In this document: positions 46,431-58,370 of the stretch, piece by piece
Layout of the letters: the number at the start of each line of letters is the position of its first letter
How positions within the stretch are numbered: the first letter of the stretch is position 1
Assembly: GCA_019722365.1 (NCBI GenBank)
Contig: JADFUC010000690.1
Span: 62,001 to 126,000 of the forward strand
Direction: 5' to 3'
DNA from: Lithospermum erythrorhizon
Lineage: Eukaryota > Streptophyta > Magnoliopsida > Boraginales > Boraginaceae
DNA length: 64,000 nucleotides
The notes under the pieces: model-generated
What the model was told of the DNA's origin: nothing
Databases searched by the model: none
What the model saw: the letters and a program-made list of their open reading frames with translations, nothing else
Made by a program: the position numbers and the translations under genes

Positions 46431-46989
46431 GACACATGATCTTAACTTGACATATAGTGGATCCTATGTCTACGTTATAGATTTGGACCATTCTCACTAA
46501 TGTGAAGTTCTTATCTGGGAGAACACCTCCCATAGAAAGATGCCACATTCTTAAAAGAATTTATCTATCAAAGAATTTGATTATCACCTCAAATTTTATG
46601 ACATCTTACAAACTCAGTTGTAGATTACTCTAAAGTAAAAGTATAATTTATAAGTTTATTTATTTGGTTCATAATTTGGTTGATTATCAAAATCCATATT
46701 CTTTTAAACATAAATATTTACGACGTAGGTACATTTTTCAAGTAACCATAAAAGTCCGGGAAGTAACCATAATCTAAAATACGCAATCTGCATCTCTTCA
46801 AAAAAAAAAAATAGTCTTTTTTCTTTTCTTCAGTATACTTGCACTCAATACAAATTTTTTACAAACGTTGTATGGAGTATGAATTATTTTACACAAAGTT
46901 GAACACTATTATTAAATTAAAATATATGCAAGCTTTTTCCAAAGTACCAACAAAAAAAACCTGTTTGGGTAATTCAAATCCTTTAGGAG
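46431..46989. other. AT-rich spacer
   Basis: One 84-codon open frame overlaps the Copia 2 LTR and is not a gene. Nothing else recognised. Confidence 0.5.
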
Positions 46990-47773
46990 TGTTGAAATAT
47001 GAGATAATAGATCTCATAAATATATGTCCGTTGAACTATTTGATTATACAATTGATTATTATATTTAAAGTTATAAGTTCAGATATGTGTTAATTGTTGG
47101 ACAATTAATATATTAGGTAACTCGATTGACATTAGGGGTTATGATGGCTTACTTGAGTCCGCTCATAACCAATATATTAATATCATGTTCGGTTAACATA
47201 AATTAATTTATTCTTTCTTTGTCGTCCGAGTCACAAATTCGCCTGTGACAAGGAAATTGAACTATAATATGGTTATAACCTCCGGAATTTAAAGTGAACT
47301 ATATGAAAATGTTGGGGCGAAATTCCAATTGTGAAATTTCACCCCTAGGAGTTGGCTATATGGAGAAAAAGGCAGCGGTAGAGTTTTTATCCCTCATCAC
47401 TTTGAAAGCCGAAAATTTAGGGCTTGAGAAGCCTATATAAAAAGGCATAAGTTGATGAAAATACTTGCTCATGCATTTTCTTTTTCACTTCTCATCTTTT
47501 GAGAAAAGGTGAAGGCAAAAACTATGTCCCCCCTTTCTCTTGGTCTAGCGGTAGGAGGAAGAATCCCGTTGGATTTTCCTTATTGTCTACTCCTCAGTTT
47601 AGTCCTTAAAGGCGCTCTAGAAAAGCTCATGAAGGGGTTCGTTCATATGTTGGTATGAATTTCTCTTGGAGACAATCTATGTTGATTGTTTAGAGTCTCC
47701 ACAGATATATCTTATTTGTAAATCCATAGTCGGTTTATTTATAATTTTTATTTTAATCCGAAAAATCCCAACA
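46990..47773 (+). mobile_element. Copia 2, 5' LTR
   Basis: 784 bp with TG...CA ends (TGTTGAAATATGAGAT to ATCCCAACA). It pairs clearly with 53,792-54,553: TAGATCTCATAAATATAT, TTAAAGTTATAAGTTCAGAT, TAATTGTTGGACAATTAATA, TTAGGTAACTCGATTGACAT and GAGAAAAGGTGAAGGCAAAAAC. TATATAAAAAGG near 47,435 is a good TATA region. Confidence 0.92.
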
Positions 47774-47774
47774 A

Positions 47775-47788
47775 TGGCATCATGAGCT
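47775..47788 (+). promoter_or_regulatory. Copia 2 primer-binding site, decayed
   Basis: TGGCATCATGAGCT one base after the LTR end, close to TGGTATCAGAGCT with one substitution and one inserted T. Initiator tRNA-Met type, standard for Copia elements. Confidence 0.7.
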
Positions 47789-49785
47789 AACTATGAATTT
47801 TTAATTACATAATTAAATGCATGAAATCAGTTTATGTGTTCTTAAATCTGAATTTTATATGTTTGAATTGCAATAGATAATTTTTAATTAAGATTGTAGA
47901 AGTATGTTGATTAAATAATTAAATCTAATTAATTATTAATCACTTTCGAAAATTATTAATGTAGTTAAATCAGATATAATTTTCTGAATTTTTATGGATT
48001 TTCTAGGAATTGTTTGAGCAAAAATTTATATCAGTGTCATTTTGAATCGATGGCCCAGTAGAGCTGATTACGGAATTATGCGAGTCGGGCGCGATGACTT
48101 GACCTGCTTGAGTTGAGTGGCGTGACTGTATCATCGATAAAATAGTTGAGATACAACTCGGTTTGACCAAGTTGACAAGACCGAGTTGACTGGTTTTGAT
48201 CGAGTCGACTCGACAACCACGTCAGCAGCCACGTGGATGACATGTAAAATTGTGCGCGTCGCTGGCGGTGTGGCATTCGGTAAATCCAGCGCCAAGAGTC
48301 ACTGTGACGTGGTGGTGCCTGATGGCATGACCTGCGTGTCTTGTCAGCGTCATTTACCACGACAAGCGATATGGCGTCATTGGTGTCGACATGACCTGAA
48401 GATTTGTCGTATAGTGTGGCCCCGTCAAGAATCGGTTCGGACGTCAGTGAACATTAAGCAGATTTCTTTGCTTGGTGGCCTCGCTTATTGGAGGCTTAGC
48501 ATTTAGGTACGGTGATTTGTTGGCTCACTAGCGGGCAACTGACCCTTTTGGGTTCGTTTGGCTTGGTTTCTGAGTTTTAAATTGTTTTAAGCCCTATTTT
48601 GCTCAACTAATATTTTGATATTATTGAAAATTATTTTAAATTCATTTCAAGTTGGAAATTAGTTTAATTATTTTAACTACTTTTAATAGTTCTAATTTGA
48701 ATAGAAGTTATTTTAATTGATATTTGATATTCAATTAAAATTAAGACTATTAATTAATTAATTCTTTTTTTATTATATTTAATAATTTGAATTTATTTAA
48801 TTAAATTAGAAATTCATGATTATTTCATAATTGGAGTTTCTTAATAACATATAATCTGAAATTAAATTTTATTAAAAGTATAAATTAAATAACTAGTATT
48901 TTTGAAATACTTATTATTTAATATTAATTATTAAAATACTTAAAATAGTTTAACTGGATATTTTACACTTATGCAATTAGATTGTATATTTCATTTGATG
49001 AATATACAATGACATATATTTGTTTAGATTAATATGTGTCTTTAGAAATATTATTGTCTATTATAATAACATGCTTTAAATTACTTTTATTGGATAATGA
49101 GAAATGCATGCTATATATATTTGATAATGGATAAGAAAGAGATAAGTGATATGACTCAGATGTATTTTTATGAAATACGGCCTGTTAATGTTTGCCTAAA
49201 ATGAATTATAATTGTTCTAGGTTTCAATTTATTATTATTTAAATATAAATATAATTAATTGAAATGGAAGAGAACCACGGAGGAAGCTTGAGAGCGAGAT
49301 ATTAAGGTTCATTGGTGAAGCCCAGAGGTAGTTAGAGACAGTCTATATTTTTATAGGTCGTATCACGAGTCTTTATTAGTGTTATATTTTATACTTACTG
49401 ATGTATGTTATATATAGCTGCTTGTGTGTATATATGCTAAACTTAACGCTGTGATTGACAGTTACTTAAGCGGTAATTTTCAATTGGTCCAGACTTGAGC
49501 CGTTGACAAAAAGGTCCTTTATCAGTCTAAAAGATTAACTTTAGTGGCTGTCAGGAGAATCATGATGGTCATGATTGGTGTTGGTTCACCTACCTATGTG
49601 ATTGTAAGTTGAAATGTGATGCGTGTTGCCGTTCAATTCTCAATCGTAGGATCTTGATATACTTAATACACTTTAGTGGGATTGTAAGCACAAGTATTAA
49701 TTCTGTTATGTGATTTTTAGAATTATTTGTTATGACATGAATAACTAAAGCTATATTAGTTTTACATATCCTCTATTAAAGTTAG
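47789..49785 (+). mobile_element. Copia 2 leader and lost gag
   Basis: About 2 kb with no gag motif. It includes a GC-rich patch (48,050-48,560) rich in GAGTCG/GTCGACTCG and TGACGTGG-type words, then strongly AT-rich DNA. The right part resembles the Copia 1 leader at about 13,130-13,735. Confidence 0.6.
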
Positions 49786-50250
49786 ATGGCCCATGTGAGT
49801 AACTTTGAAATACTGTGCACTTTGGAGAAATACGATATGCATGTAAAAGCTATTATCTTGATGATACATAACAAATCATGCAATAATAATAAATATATAG
49901 CAGCTGAGGTAAGTAGATGGAGCTACCGCTCGGGTCACAAATATTTTATTGGATTACTGAATATTTCACTTTTTGACATATGGGTGCTTGACATAGGATG
50001 TAAATGTGTGAGTTGTCACAAATAGAATAAATGTACTACGACATGATGTGGACCTGCGGGTAGGTAATGGAGCAAAAGTTGCGGTCATTGCTGCAGGATC
50101 GGTTTGTTTAAGTTTACCACTTGGTATAGTGCCAGCTAAACATGTCTATGCGTACGCTTTAGCGGCATCATTCAATTTCCTGATTGGAAAATGATGGCTA
50201 TGCTCTTTCGATCGAAAGTGGTTGATCCGTTACTTTCGAAATAGTATAGT
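49786..50250 (+). pseudogene. Copia 2 gag end and protease pseudogene
   Basis: A 79-codon frame ends with FDIWVLDIGCKCVSC, the Copia protease site in which the usual LDTGC has become LDIGC, losing the threonine beside the catalytic aspartate. After a stop it goes on with LRHDVDLRVGNGAKVAVIA and VCLSLPLG, the conserved stretch behind the protease. The protease would process the polyprotein. Confidence 0.8.
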
Positions 50251-50329
50251 TTATGATCTGACATCTACATTAGAATGATCTACATGTATTGATACAAATG
50301 TGAGACCTGGCATAAATAATAAAAGGAAT

Positions 50330-50970
50330 AAACCAAATATGCCGATCTTCACATTTGGCATTGCAGATTTTCTCACTCGGTGATAAACACATTAAGAAAT
50401 TACATGCGTGGAATTTTGACATCATCACGAGTTTGAACCATATGATCGATGCGAATCATGCTTGCTAGGCAAGATGACCAAATCACCTTTCAGCAGTGCA
50501 GTGAGAGACAGTTGTTGGGTATCATACATGCGTGTATGTGAACCAGCAGTACTCTACTGCTAGAGGTTACTTATACTCGTCACTTTCACTCATTTATAGT
50601 AGATATGGTTATATATATCTCTGCGTATAAGAGCTCTAAACTTTTGAAAAGTTCAAGGAGTTTTAGAAAGAAGTTGAGAACTTGACTCAATAAAGCGATT
50701 AAGGTTCTCACTTTGATAGGGGTGAAAAATGCTTAAGTCATGTTGAAACATCTTAAAGAGTGTGGTATTATTATCATGGCCCATTTTCCATTGGAGCAGC
50801 GCCAACGTAATGGTGTGTAATGCGAAAGGAGAAATCGAAATCTATTGGATATAGTTCGATCCATGATGAGTAAATCAGTATCGATTAGTCAGTTTTTGGG
50901 GATATTCTTTACAAAATGCCATGTACATACTAAATAATGTCCAACTAAATGAAGTACATTAGAACCCGTG
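50330..50970 (+). pseudogene. Copia 2 integrase pseudogene
   Basis: The GAG-pre-integrase zinc region near 50,380-50,500 includes HIKKLHAWNFD and FEPYDRCESCLLGKMTKSPF. The core follows with SRYGYIYL near 50,595-50,620 and KSSRSF near 50,655. QRNGV, ERRNRNLLDIVRSMMSKS near 50,835-50,885 and FFTKCHV close to the end correspond to QWNGVSERRNRTLLDMVRSMM. Many frameshifts. It would insert the element's DNA. Confidence 0.85.
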
Positions 50971-51392
50971 AGATGTGGTTTTGGAACTAGATCGAGGATT
51001 GAGTCGTATGAATATTTGAGGCCGGTCTGGGGTAAATTTAGACCCAAATATGAGAAATGCTATTTATTGGTTATTGAAAGAAATCAAAGGGAATTACTTC
51101 TATCACGAGATTGAAAATAGATTTTCATTCCACCAAATGACTCTTTCTTTGAAAAGGAATACTTAGGCAAGAGATATAGAAGAAGTGAGAATCTTGAAAT
51201 TGTTCAAAATAGTGAGGAAGTCGGCGTTGAGAGCGTGGTGATTCACCTCGGAAATTGAGCCCTAGCACATATAGAGGAAGTTCAACTTGATCCACGAAAA
51301 ACCGTGATCGAGCCAACTGGGACTCATACTATCCTTAGGAATCGGAAAAGAAATGGTCAAAAACCCGATAGATGGTATAGAAATCTTTCTTA

Positions 51393-52140
51393 GTGAAAAT
51401 ACGAGCCTTAACCCCGTCTGAAGAAGCCATGAAAAAAATAAACGCTAATAAAATGGTTATAGCCATGAAATTCGAGATAGATTCAATGTATCAAAATGAC
51501 TTTTTTGGACATTATGGATCTATCAGAAGGTCACTAGACATCGGTGCGAATGGGTTTTTAAGCACAACTGGAGTAAAGATGGAAAGTCCATGTTATAAGG
51601 ATATACTTGAAGCCAAAGGTTTCAAACAAATTAAGGTGATTGGTGACCTTCTCCACAGTTGCAAATTTAAATTCATTCGAATTATCTTAGCTATCGCTAC
51701 CTATTATGATTATGAGATCTGGCAGATGGATGTAAATTGCGTTCCTTGGGGGAATCTAGAAGAGTATACATGACAGCACAACCTCAAGGCTTTGCATGTC
51801 CTAAGGGACATAAGAAGGTATGCAAACTACAAAGATCCATTTATAGACTTAAGCAAGTTGGAATCTTCATTTTAATGAGTCGATCAAAGAGTTTGGTTTC
51901 ATTAAGAACGAAGAAGATTCTTGTGTATACAAGAAGGTTAGTGGGAGCAACATTGCATTTATAGTCCTATATGTAGATGACATACTTATCATAGGAAACG
52001 ACATACCTATGACATACTTATCATAGGAAACGACATACCTATGCTTGAATCTGTCAAGTCATGGCTATGTAGGTATTTCTCTATGAAAGACTTAGGAGAA
52101 GCTCAGTACATTCTTAGAATAAAAATTGATTGAAATCGAT
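51393..52140 (+). pseudogene. Copia 2 reverse transcriptase pseudogene
   Basis: The first frame (51,393-51,773) shows AMKFEIDSMYQNDFF, ILEAKGFKQIK, FKFIRIILAIATYYDYEIWQ and MDVN, with the KTAFLN after it damaged. A second frame has TAQPQGF, KKVCKLQRSIYRLKQ. The catalytic site LYVDDILIIGND is at 51,967-52,002. It is followed by an exact 32-bp tandem duplication that shifts the frame. KDLGEAQYILRIKI closes the domain near 52,090-52,130. Confidence 0.9.
51979..52042. repeat. Exact 32-bp tandem duplication at RT catalytic site
   Basis: GACATACTTATCATAGGAAA followed by CGACATACCTAT, at 51,979-52,010 and again at 52,011-52,042 without a mismatch. It begins at the second aspartate codon of YVDD. 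Its length is not a multiple of three, so it breaks the frame. Perfect identity suggests it is recent. Confidence 0.95.
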
Positions 52141-52539
52141 CTAAAAGATTGATTGAATTGAGTAAAACACTTATATTGATAAAGTGTTGAAAATTTTAAC
52201 ATGGATAATTTCAAGAAAGGAGGCAGCCCCCATGAGACATGACATTCTTGTCGGCCATTCCGGTGTCCTGGTAAGTGAAGAGAAAAGATGATTAGGCGTA
52301 AACATCATCCAACCATAGGATCCATCATATGCATATTGTACGTCCACACGTATCGTACTCACATGAGTGTAACGAAGCTATTGCCATTAATACAGTTGAA
52401 AGTGCTAGGCAAAATTAGAGTCCATATTTAAGTTCTTCTGAGGACTAAAGATATGTTCATATGCGGTAGGATAATGAGTTATTGATAGAGGGTTACACGA
52501 TGCTAGTTCTCGAAACGATAGAGGCGATAGTCGATCTCA
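52141..52539 (+). mobile_element. Copia 2, link between RT and RNase H
   Basis: Plus-strand traces such as LSKTLILIKC, GSIICILYVHT and SYS-type pieces match the stretch normally reading LSQSTYIDKVLKRF ... GSIMYAMLCTRPD. Too decayed to mark as coding. Confidence 0.55.
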
Positions 52540-52965
52540 ATCGAGTTATGTATTACTTTGGAATGGTGGTGCAGTGTCTCTTGTGTAGTAGCAGCGAGCC
52601 TTTGTAGGCGACTCGACAACAAAACACAGTACATTGCGGCCGGAGAAGCTGCAAAGGGAGCTTCTTTGGATCAAAAAATTCGTGAGTGAACTTGGAGTAG
52701 TACCTACCATTGAATGACCTGTAGAGTTATATTGTGATAACACTAGAGCTATAGCTCAAGCTAAGGAACCAAGATCACATCATAAATCTAAGCATGTACT
52801 CTGGAAGTATCATCTTATTCGGAAGATAACCGATAAAGGAGATGTTAGAATATATAAGGTCCCGACTGATGATAATATAACAAAATCACTACCTCAAAGA
52901 AAGCATGATAAGCACATGTATAATACTGGTCTTAAGGATATTCTTAGTGAATTGTTAGTGTAGTG
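52540..52965 (+). pseudogene. Copia 2 RNase H pseudogene
   Basis: STTKHSTLRPEKLQREL-like reading near 52,610-52,660, then FVSELGVVPTI, ELYCDNTRAIAQAKEPRSHH, KSKHVLWKYHLIRKITDKGD and VPTDDNITKSLPQRKHDKHM at 52,725-52,925. This is the conserved C-terminal half of Copia RNase H, ending LLV-stop. It would remove the RNA strand during reverse transcription. Confidence 0.88.
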
Positions 52966-53780
52966 GGGCTTCTTTATATATGTATCGTAAGCGATTGTGA
53001 ATGATGCTTGAATTTTAAACTTCAAAATTCAATACAATATATCATTTTTTAACTAATGATCCAATACATTATGTATATATCATTCTATGAGTAATAAAAT
53101 TTATTCCGTTGCAATATAAAATTTACCACAGAAGTGCTTTGGAATTAAAGACTAAAACAAAAACATGCATGAAGCCTAGAAGATAATGATATTGTGGTCC
53201 ACCCAATGGTGTTCTTATTGGAATAAAACACCATTGATTAGTATGTGTTGATTGTCTCATCACGTTTCTTGGATCATAATGGTGAATTATTACTCCAGTC
53301 AATCACATAGGTATACGGTTTGAAATGGCTTTAACCCTGATATTGGACAATGACCGCCATGAGAACTTAGAAGATTGTATATTTGTCTAAAATTACGGTA
53401 AATGGCGATTCTTAGACACAACGTATTTAGTTTCACTTTACATGAGTAATATACTTGGACCTGTCTAAACATCTTACGTAACGGGAGAATTATAAAGACT
53501 TGAGTTACGTATACTCTGAGTGTAGTTGTGAAATCTTGTCGAAGATGGAATTAGGTACTCTTTGGAAATAAAGGTTTAGATTTATCTTTAGAGAAACGAT
53601 GGTAATTTGTTGGCCATAAATCTTAGAATGAGATAAAATCCTTCATGCCGCCAAGAGAATGCAGTGCAAGAGTTTTGTGACACAAATCTTTACCATTAAG
53701 CTTGGTATTGGAAATGTGTCTGAGATCGTGTCGGGTCTGTGTCGATCGGTAAGTAATGGTTTTACAAATGTCGTCCAAGG
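52966..53780 (+). mobile_element. Copia 2, 3' non-coding region
   Basis: About 815 bp between the RNase H stop and the polypurine tract. The part 53,240-53,335 is shared with Copia 1 at 23,955-24,055. No gene. The 72-codon minus-strand frame here overlaps the LTR and is incidental. Confidence 0.6.
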
Positions 53781-53791
53781 ACAAGTGAGAG
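53781..53791 (+). promoter_or_regulatory. Copia 2 polypurine tract
   Basis: ACAAGTGAGAG directly before the 3' LTR start TGTTGGAAATATG. Confidence 0.7.
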
Positions 53792-54553
53792 TGTTGGAAA
53801 TATGAGATAGTAGATCTCATAAATATATCCTCGTTGAACAATTAGATTGTACAACAGATTATTACATTTAAAGTTATAAGTTCAGATACATGTTAATTGT
53901 TGGACAATTAATATATTAGGTAACTCGATTGACATTAAGGGTTATGATACAGAACACACACAGTCACTCCAAAATCTATATATATTAATATGATGTTCGG
54001 GTTAACGTTAAATTAATATATTGCTATTGTCGTCGAGCCTAAGAGGTCGCTACTTAGCAATGACGAGAGTGAGCTATATTATGATTATAACCTCAGGGGT
54101 TTTTAAGCTGACCCATATGGAAATGTTGGGGTAAATTCAGTTAATGGAATCTTACATATGGAGAAAAGGGAGTGGTAGGTTTTGTCCCAGCATCCTTTGA
54201 AGGCCTAAAATTTAGGGGCGAAAAACTTATATAAAGAGTACAAGTTGATAAAATGCGTTAGATTCGTTTTTTTACTTCTCATCTTGAGAAAGGTGAAGGC
54301 AAAAACTTCTATAAGATATAACTTCGCAGTTTAATCTTTCATTTCTAGTAAAGCTCGTAGAGGGGTTACGTTAAATGCGTTAGTGTGAACTTTTTAGGAA
54401 CTGATACATGTTGATTATTGAGTGTCACCGGATATATTCATGAATCGTGAAGAAAGATGCTGCGGGTTGTGTATGTTATTGTTTTTATAAACTTCGTAGA
54501 AATTCTGGAATTCGATTTATATAGAATTGTTATTTTAATCTCGAAAATTCACA
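53792..54553 (+). mobile_element. Copia 2, 3' LTR
   Basis: About 762 bp, pairing with 46,990-47,773. The right end, near AAATTCACA, is less certain. The bases outside (AGGAG left, TGAGG right) do not form a clear target duplication. The two LTRs differ at many places, so the insertion is not recent. Confidence 0.88.
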
Positions 54554-55799
54554 TGAGGCACATGGGGATCCCCTTATTATAAAGTGGTTGCTAATTGGAC
54601 ATCCTGGTTTAATGATTGAAAATGGAATATTAGTACGAGATTTTTTATTTTTTATTTTCGTATGAGCCATTAATTTATTTCAACTAGATACATAAATTTT
54701 ATAAATGGCTCAGGATATGAAATTCTAATCAAGAAGTAGGACATCAAGTACAATAAACAATTCCACAATCGTAAAGTGTACTACATCATGCATCTGCACT
54801 TGATAGAGCAACATATGCACGTCTTGGATAGTCGTCCACTGTCCACCACATCCTCGTTGGTGCTTAAATAAATCAGGAATCATGGGTCTGAAGAATTTCA
54901 AACACAAAACTTCTGTTCTTAATTTATGAAAAGTTATTACCATTTTTTTTTAGAATCAATAAGTTATTACTTAGACTGCAAGGCTATTGGTAATATCATA
55001 TACGGAGTATGATATATCAAATTTTCAACTTCAAAACTAGTACTTCTTGGAAAAATAAGATAAAAACTTTAATTTGGACGTAATCCACATGACATACAGA
55101 AACTACGATATACAATCCCACGATATGATTGCTTTCACATATGTTCATCCAAAATTTTACTTCTAGCTATATCATATATGTTGCTAAATACTCCGTAGTA
55201 GTTAATACCTCATATAGGCATGCATGTTCTGGTCAAAAATAGCTTTTTAGATTCTTCCATTCCAAAATTTTGGTTAGTTCAAGTTTCATTTATTTATCAT
55301 TTCGATTATTCATACTCACTTTTGAATTTCGATCCAACATTCAAATTCAAAAAACTATGTGCTTACTTCACTACTTCCATCAATTTCTTTCATGAAAATG
55401 AAATTCCTTAAAATACACTCAAAATTGATAGGGATAGTTTTGTCTACTAAATTGACATCAAGTTTCATCTTCTTCATTCAAATTCAAACGTTAAACTTCA
55501 TCTTCTTCCTCTAAATAACTTTCAAATCTTCAACTTCTTCTCTATTAAAAGCTCCAACTACTCCAGTGACTAAGAAATAATAATCAATGGGTGAGACACA
55601 AACATCTCCTTCATGTATCTTACATTCCATTCATACCCCTATTATTGTTCATATGTTGTTCATATTTCCCAATTAAATTCATCTTATTCACAATTTTCCC
55701 CAATTTCAACCTTTATAAAATGATGGGCCAATTTCTGAAACGACTAATAAAACAAGTTTCTTAGATATTTAACAAGAAATATTTGCATTCTCAATATCA
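54554..55799. other. AT-rich intergenic DNA
   Basis: No credible frame or repeat. Short ATACGGAGTAT words occur near 55,000 and 55,193, but no MITE structure was found. Confidence 0.5.
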
Positions 55800-57450
55800 A
55801 GATATTGATCTCATCCATGTTTTTAGTTTGTCAAGGATACGATGGATTGTTTCCTTTGTACAATGTTCATAGTCTTGAAATGGGTATGCAAATTATCGGG
55901 AAATTCTGAAATGTGAAAGCTCTTGGGGATTCGATAATGTTTAAATTATAAAGCAAAAATTGTCATTCTCGTAAACTTTTTTCTCGTCATACATATAAAT
56001 CTGGCCATGTAAGATCGTTAAGCATAACCATCTTTGATTAAATAGTCACTAGGAAAATCATGGGACCAAAACCTAACTATATTTCTCTTTAGATATCTTA
56101 TGAAGTAATTTTTCATTAAAAACCATACTAAGAAAAACCCAGTGGAAAAAAAGGTGAAGAGAAAAATAGTACAATGCATATCGTATCTTACGATGATGTC
56201 ATTGAGTGTATCTTAGTATACGCAATGAGATCATCGGTGTAGATTATTCGGAGATATTGAATAATCTTCTGACATTTGTCAATGTGCATGATTATACAAT
56301 CATGTATAGTTGTAAGATACATATTAGAATTGGTACTTCAAAAACAAGTTTATATTTTCCAAATGAGATATTTTATCTCTTATGTATCTCATTTGATTGA
56401 GATTGAAATATTTCTACTATATTTCATATATAGTCAAAGTTCAAGCTATTTGCATAAGCAATATATACCTTCACAAGACATGTGTTTCCAAATCCGTTTG
56501 TAGACAAATTGTCTGGCAATTGAGAACTCTACAAGAATTCATTCGCTAACTTATTCATATTAATTTAGTCATTGAAACTCTTCTAGAGTCTCTATAAACT
56601 ATAGTCGGAACTTCAATAATATCGTGGATTTTTAGGTCATTATTGAATCATCTATAAAGAACTATAAATTCAAATATTTATTGATACACCTGATAAGCAA
56701 ACAAATGGATCGTATATTATGTGACATAATATAAATGAAACGTTAAACTTGTATGACATACTATCGGTACACTTGTATATTCATGTGATACTGAATAAAA
56801 TGACAATGCATATAAATGGTGGAACCATGTTCATGATAACTGAGAGCTCATTATATTCATGAAATTTTGGTATGGAAATATTTTCTAGACCTTTGTTATA
56901 GCTTTAGCTCATTCATAAGATATAATATTCATCTACCTCTTCTAGAGGTGATCATCTTCTAGACCATCTTTAATGTCATAGATGGTGGAACTATTTGATC
57001 TACAATGATTAACAGGAATCTAGTCACTAATTTAGTGTTTACAACTGATATAAGACTTCATTATCATCTTGAGGTCATAAATTTATTTGATAGTGAACTT
57101 CTGGTTCATATTATCCCTTGAATTGTTAATGTTATCTCTTGAACTTCGAGTTCAGATTTATTCATTTTGAGGATCATATAATGTAGGGATATTTCATTTC
57201 AAGATATTTTATTTGGTAGTTGTATATTGTCTCCGCAATGTTGAAAACATTGATATCCTGATGGAGAATTACTTGAAGTTCTTCAAGTATATTTATAAAC
57301 CCCTAATTTATATGAATGTCAATTTAAAGCCATAATTCTACAAACTAGTGCTTGAGCTAGTGATAACCAAATCTTATTTGCCTTTGGATACATAAGCAAG
57401 TGTTATAGACTTGTTGTGATTATAGTGAGGTGTTACATCACATAGTATTT
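55800..57450 (-). mobile_element. Copia family S fragment, inverted
   Basis: Minus strand repeats the layout of 4,250-5,315: a TTTATTCAGTATCACATGAA block, GAATAAGTTAG, an AATGAGATAC block and CACTGGGTTTTTCTTAG near 56,130. The last is the same GGTTTTT signature seen near 5,120-5,230. Highly AT-rich, with no domain intact. Confidence 0.6.
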
Positions 57451-57499
57451 TCTTTTTCATCGGCCGTCTTATCAGTTATCAAAATTTAACGGGATGCAG

Positions 57500-58362
57500 C
57501 CAACTTCTTTAGTCCTTAAAGTGCATGACATCACCGACTTCATTTATGGTTTTCCGACAGTGAAATTGATTGGCTCGGGGTACGTGTGGGCAGGAATGGA
57601 CCTGTGATCTCGCATCTTGTTTGCCGATTACTCTCTTCTGTTTGGCAAGGCGGCGGTGGAGGAGTGTCTTGTTGTGAAGGAAATTCTCCAAAGGTACGAG
57701 AGGCTCTTAGGACAAAAAGTTAATTTTGCTAAATCGGCGATATATTTCGAGTCGATGTTGGAGGTAGCGTGGGCATTTATTACCCAGCATTCTTGAATTG
57801 AAGAAGTGCATAGAAATACCTTGAACTACGGTTGTAAAGTCGGTGACATGTTTGATTCCATAGTTGAGATGGTAAGAGGCAAAGTAAAGGGGTGGCAGGA
57901 GAGATTGTTGTCTAAAGCAGGGAAGGAAGTCACCGATAAAGGCGTGTATGGCGATACGCTATTTACTGATGCGTGTTCGATTCTGCAGGTGTTAGTTATG
58001 CGAGACTTAGAAGCTACGATGTTAGGAATTCTGCTTACAGTAATTTCATACTTGACAATAACTCGAGATCTCATCGGGGATGCAGCGATAGCAGGCTGGC
58101 AGGATGATATGTATTTCAATTCGAGATGACAAGCGAAGAAAATAATCGCGGAGGTAAATCGGACAATTTTCTGCCAGTTCACCGATGTGAAAAATGCGTC
58201 AGGCACATTTGTAGATCCACTAATAATATCATGAAGATTGTTCACCGGGACTCGAGAACCGTACTCGGCGAGGCTGCCAATTTGATGTTTTCTACTTTTA
58301 AACTCCATCTGTCTGCATTGAATGCTCTTTTGAATCTCATGACTCTTTTCTGACCTCATCAA
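57500..58362 (+). pseudogene. LINE-B: RT C-terminus fused to RNase H remains
   Basis: FADYSLLF at 57,620-57,643 is the LINE catalytic FADD box with the second aspartate replaced by tyrosine. EILQRYERLLGQKVNF near 57,680-57,727 and KVKGWQERLLSKAGKEV near 57,880-57,930 are the standard stretch after it. From about 57,955 it reads LFTDA, VVMRDLEAT-like and AIAGWQD near 58,090, then AEVNRT and HRDSRTV near 58,240-58,265. This is the order of a LINE C-terminal RNase H. The zinc-binding part normally between RT and RNase H is absent. The 178-codon minus-strand frame over this area is incidental. Confidence 0.75.
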
Positions 58363-58370
58363 AATTATGA

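Noticed and set aside
46990..54553. Integrated plant pararetrovirus
   Set aside because: Paired LTRs, the Copia order protease-integrase-RT-RNase H and a Copia-type catalytic box show an LTR retrotransposon. No viral movement or coat domain was seen.
57826..58362. Minus-strand open frame of 178 codons, one of the longest in the window
   Set aside because: The plus strand of the same segment carries clear LINE motifs (KVKGWQERLLSKAGKEV and an RNase H-like order). The minus frame is the antisense shadow and matches no family.
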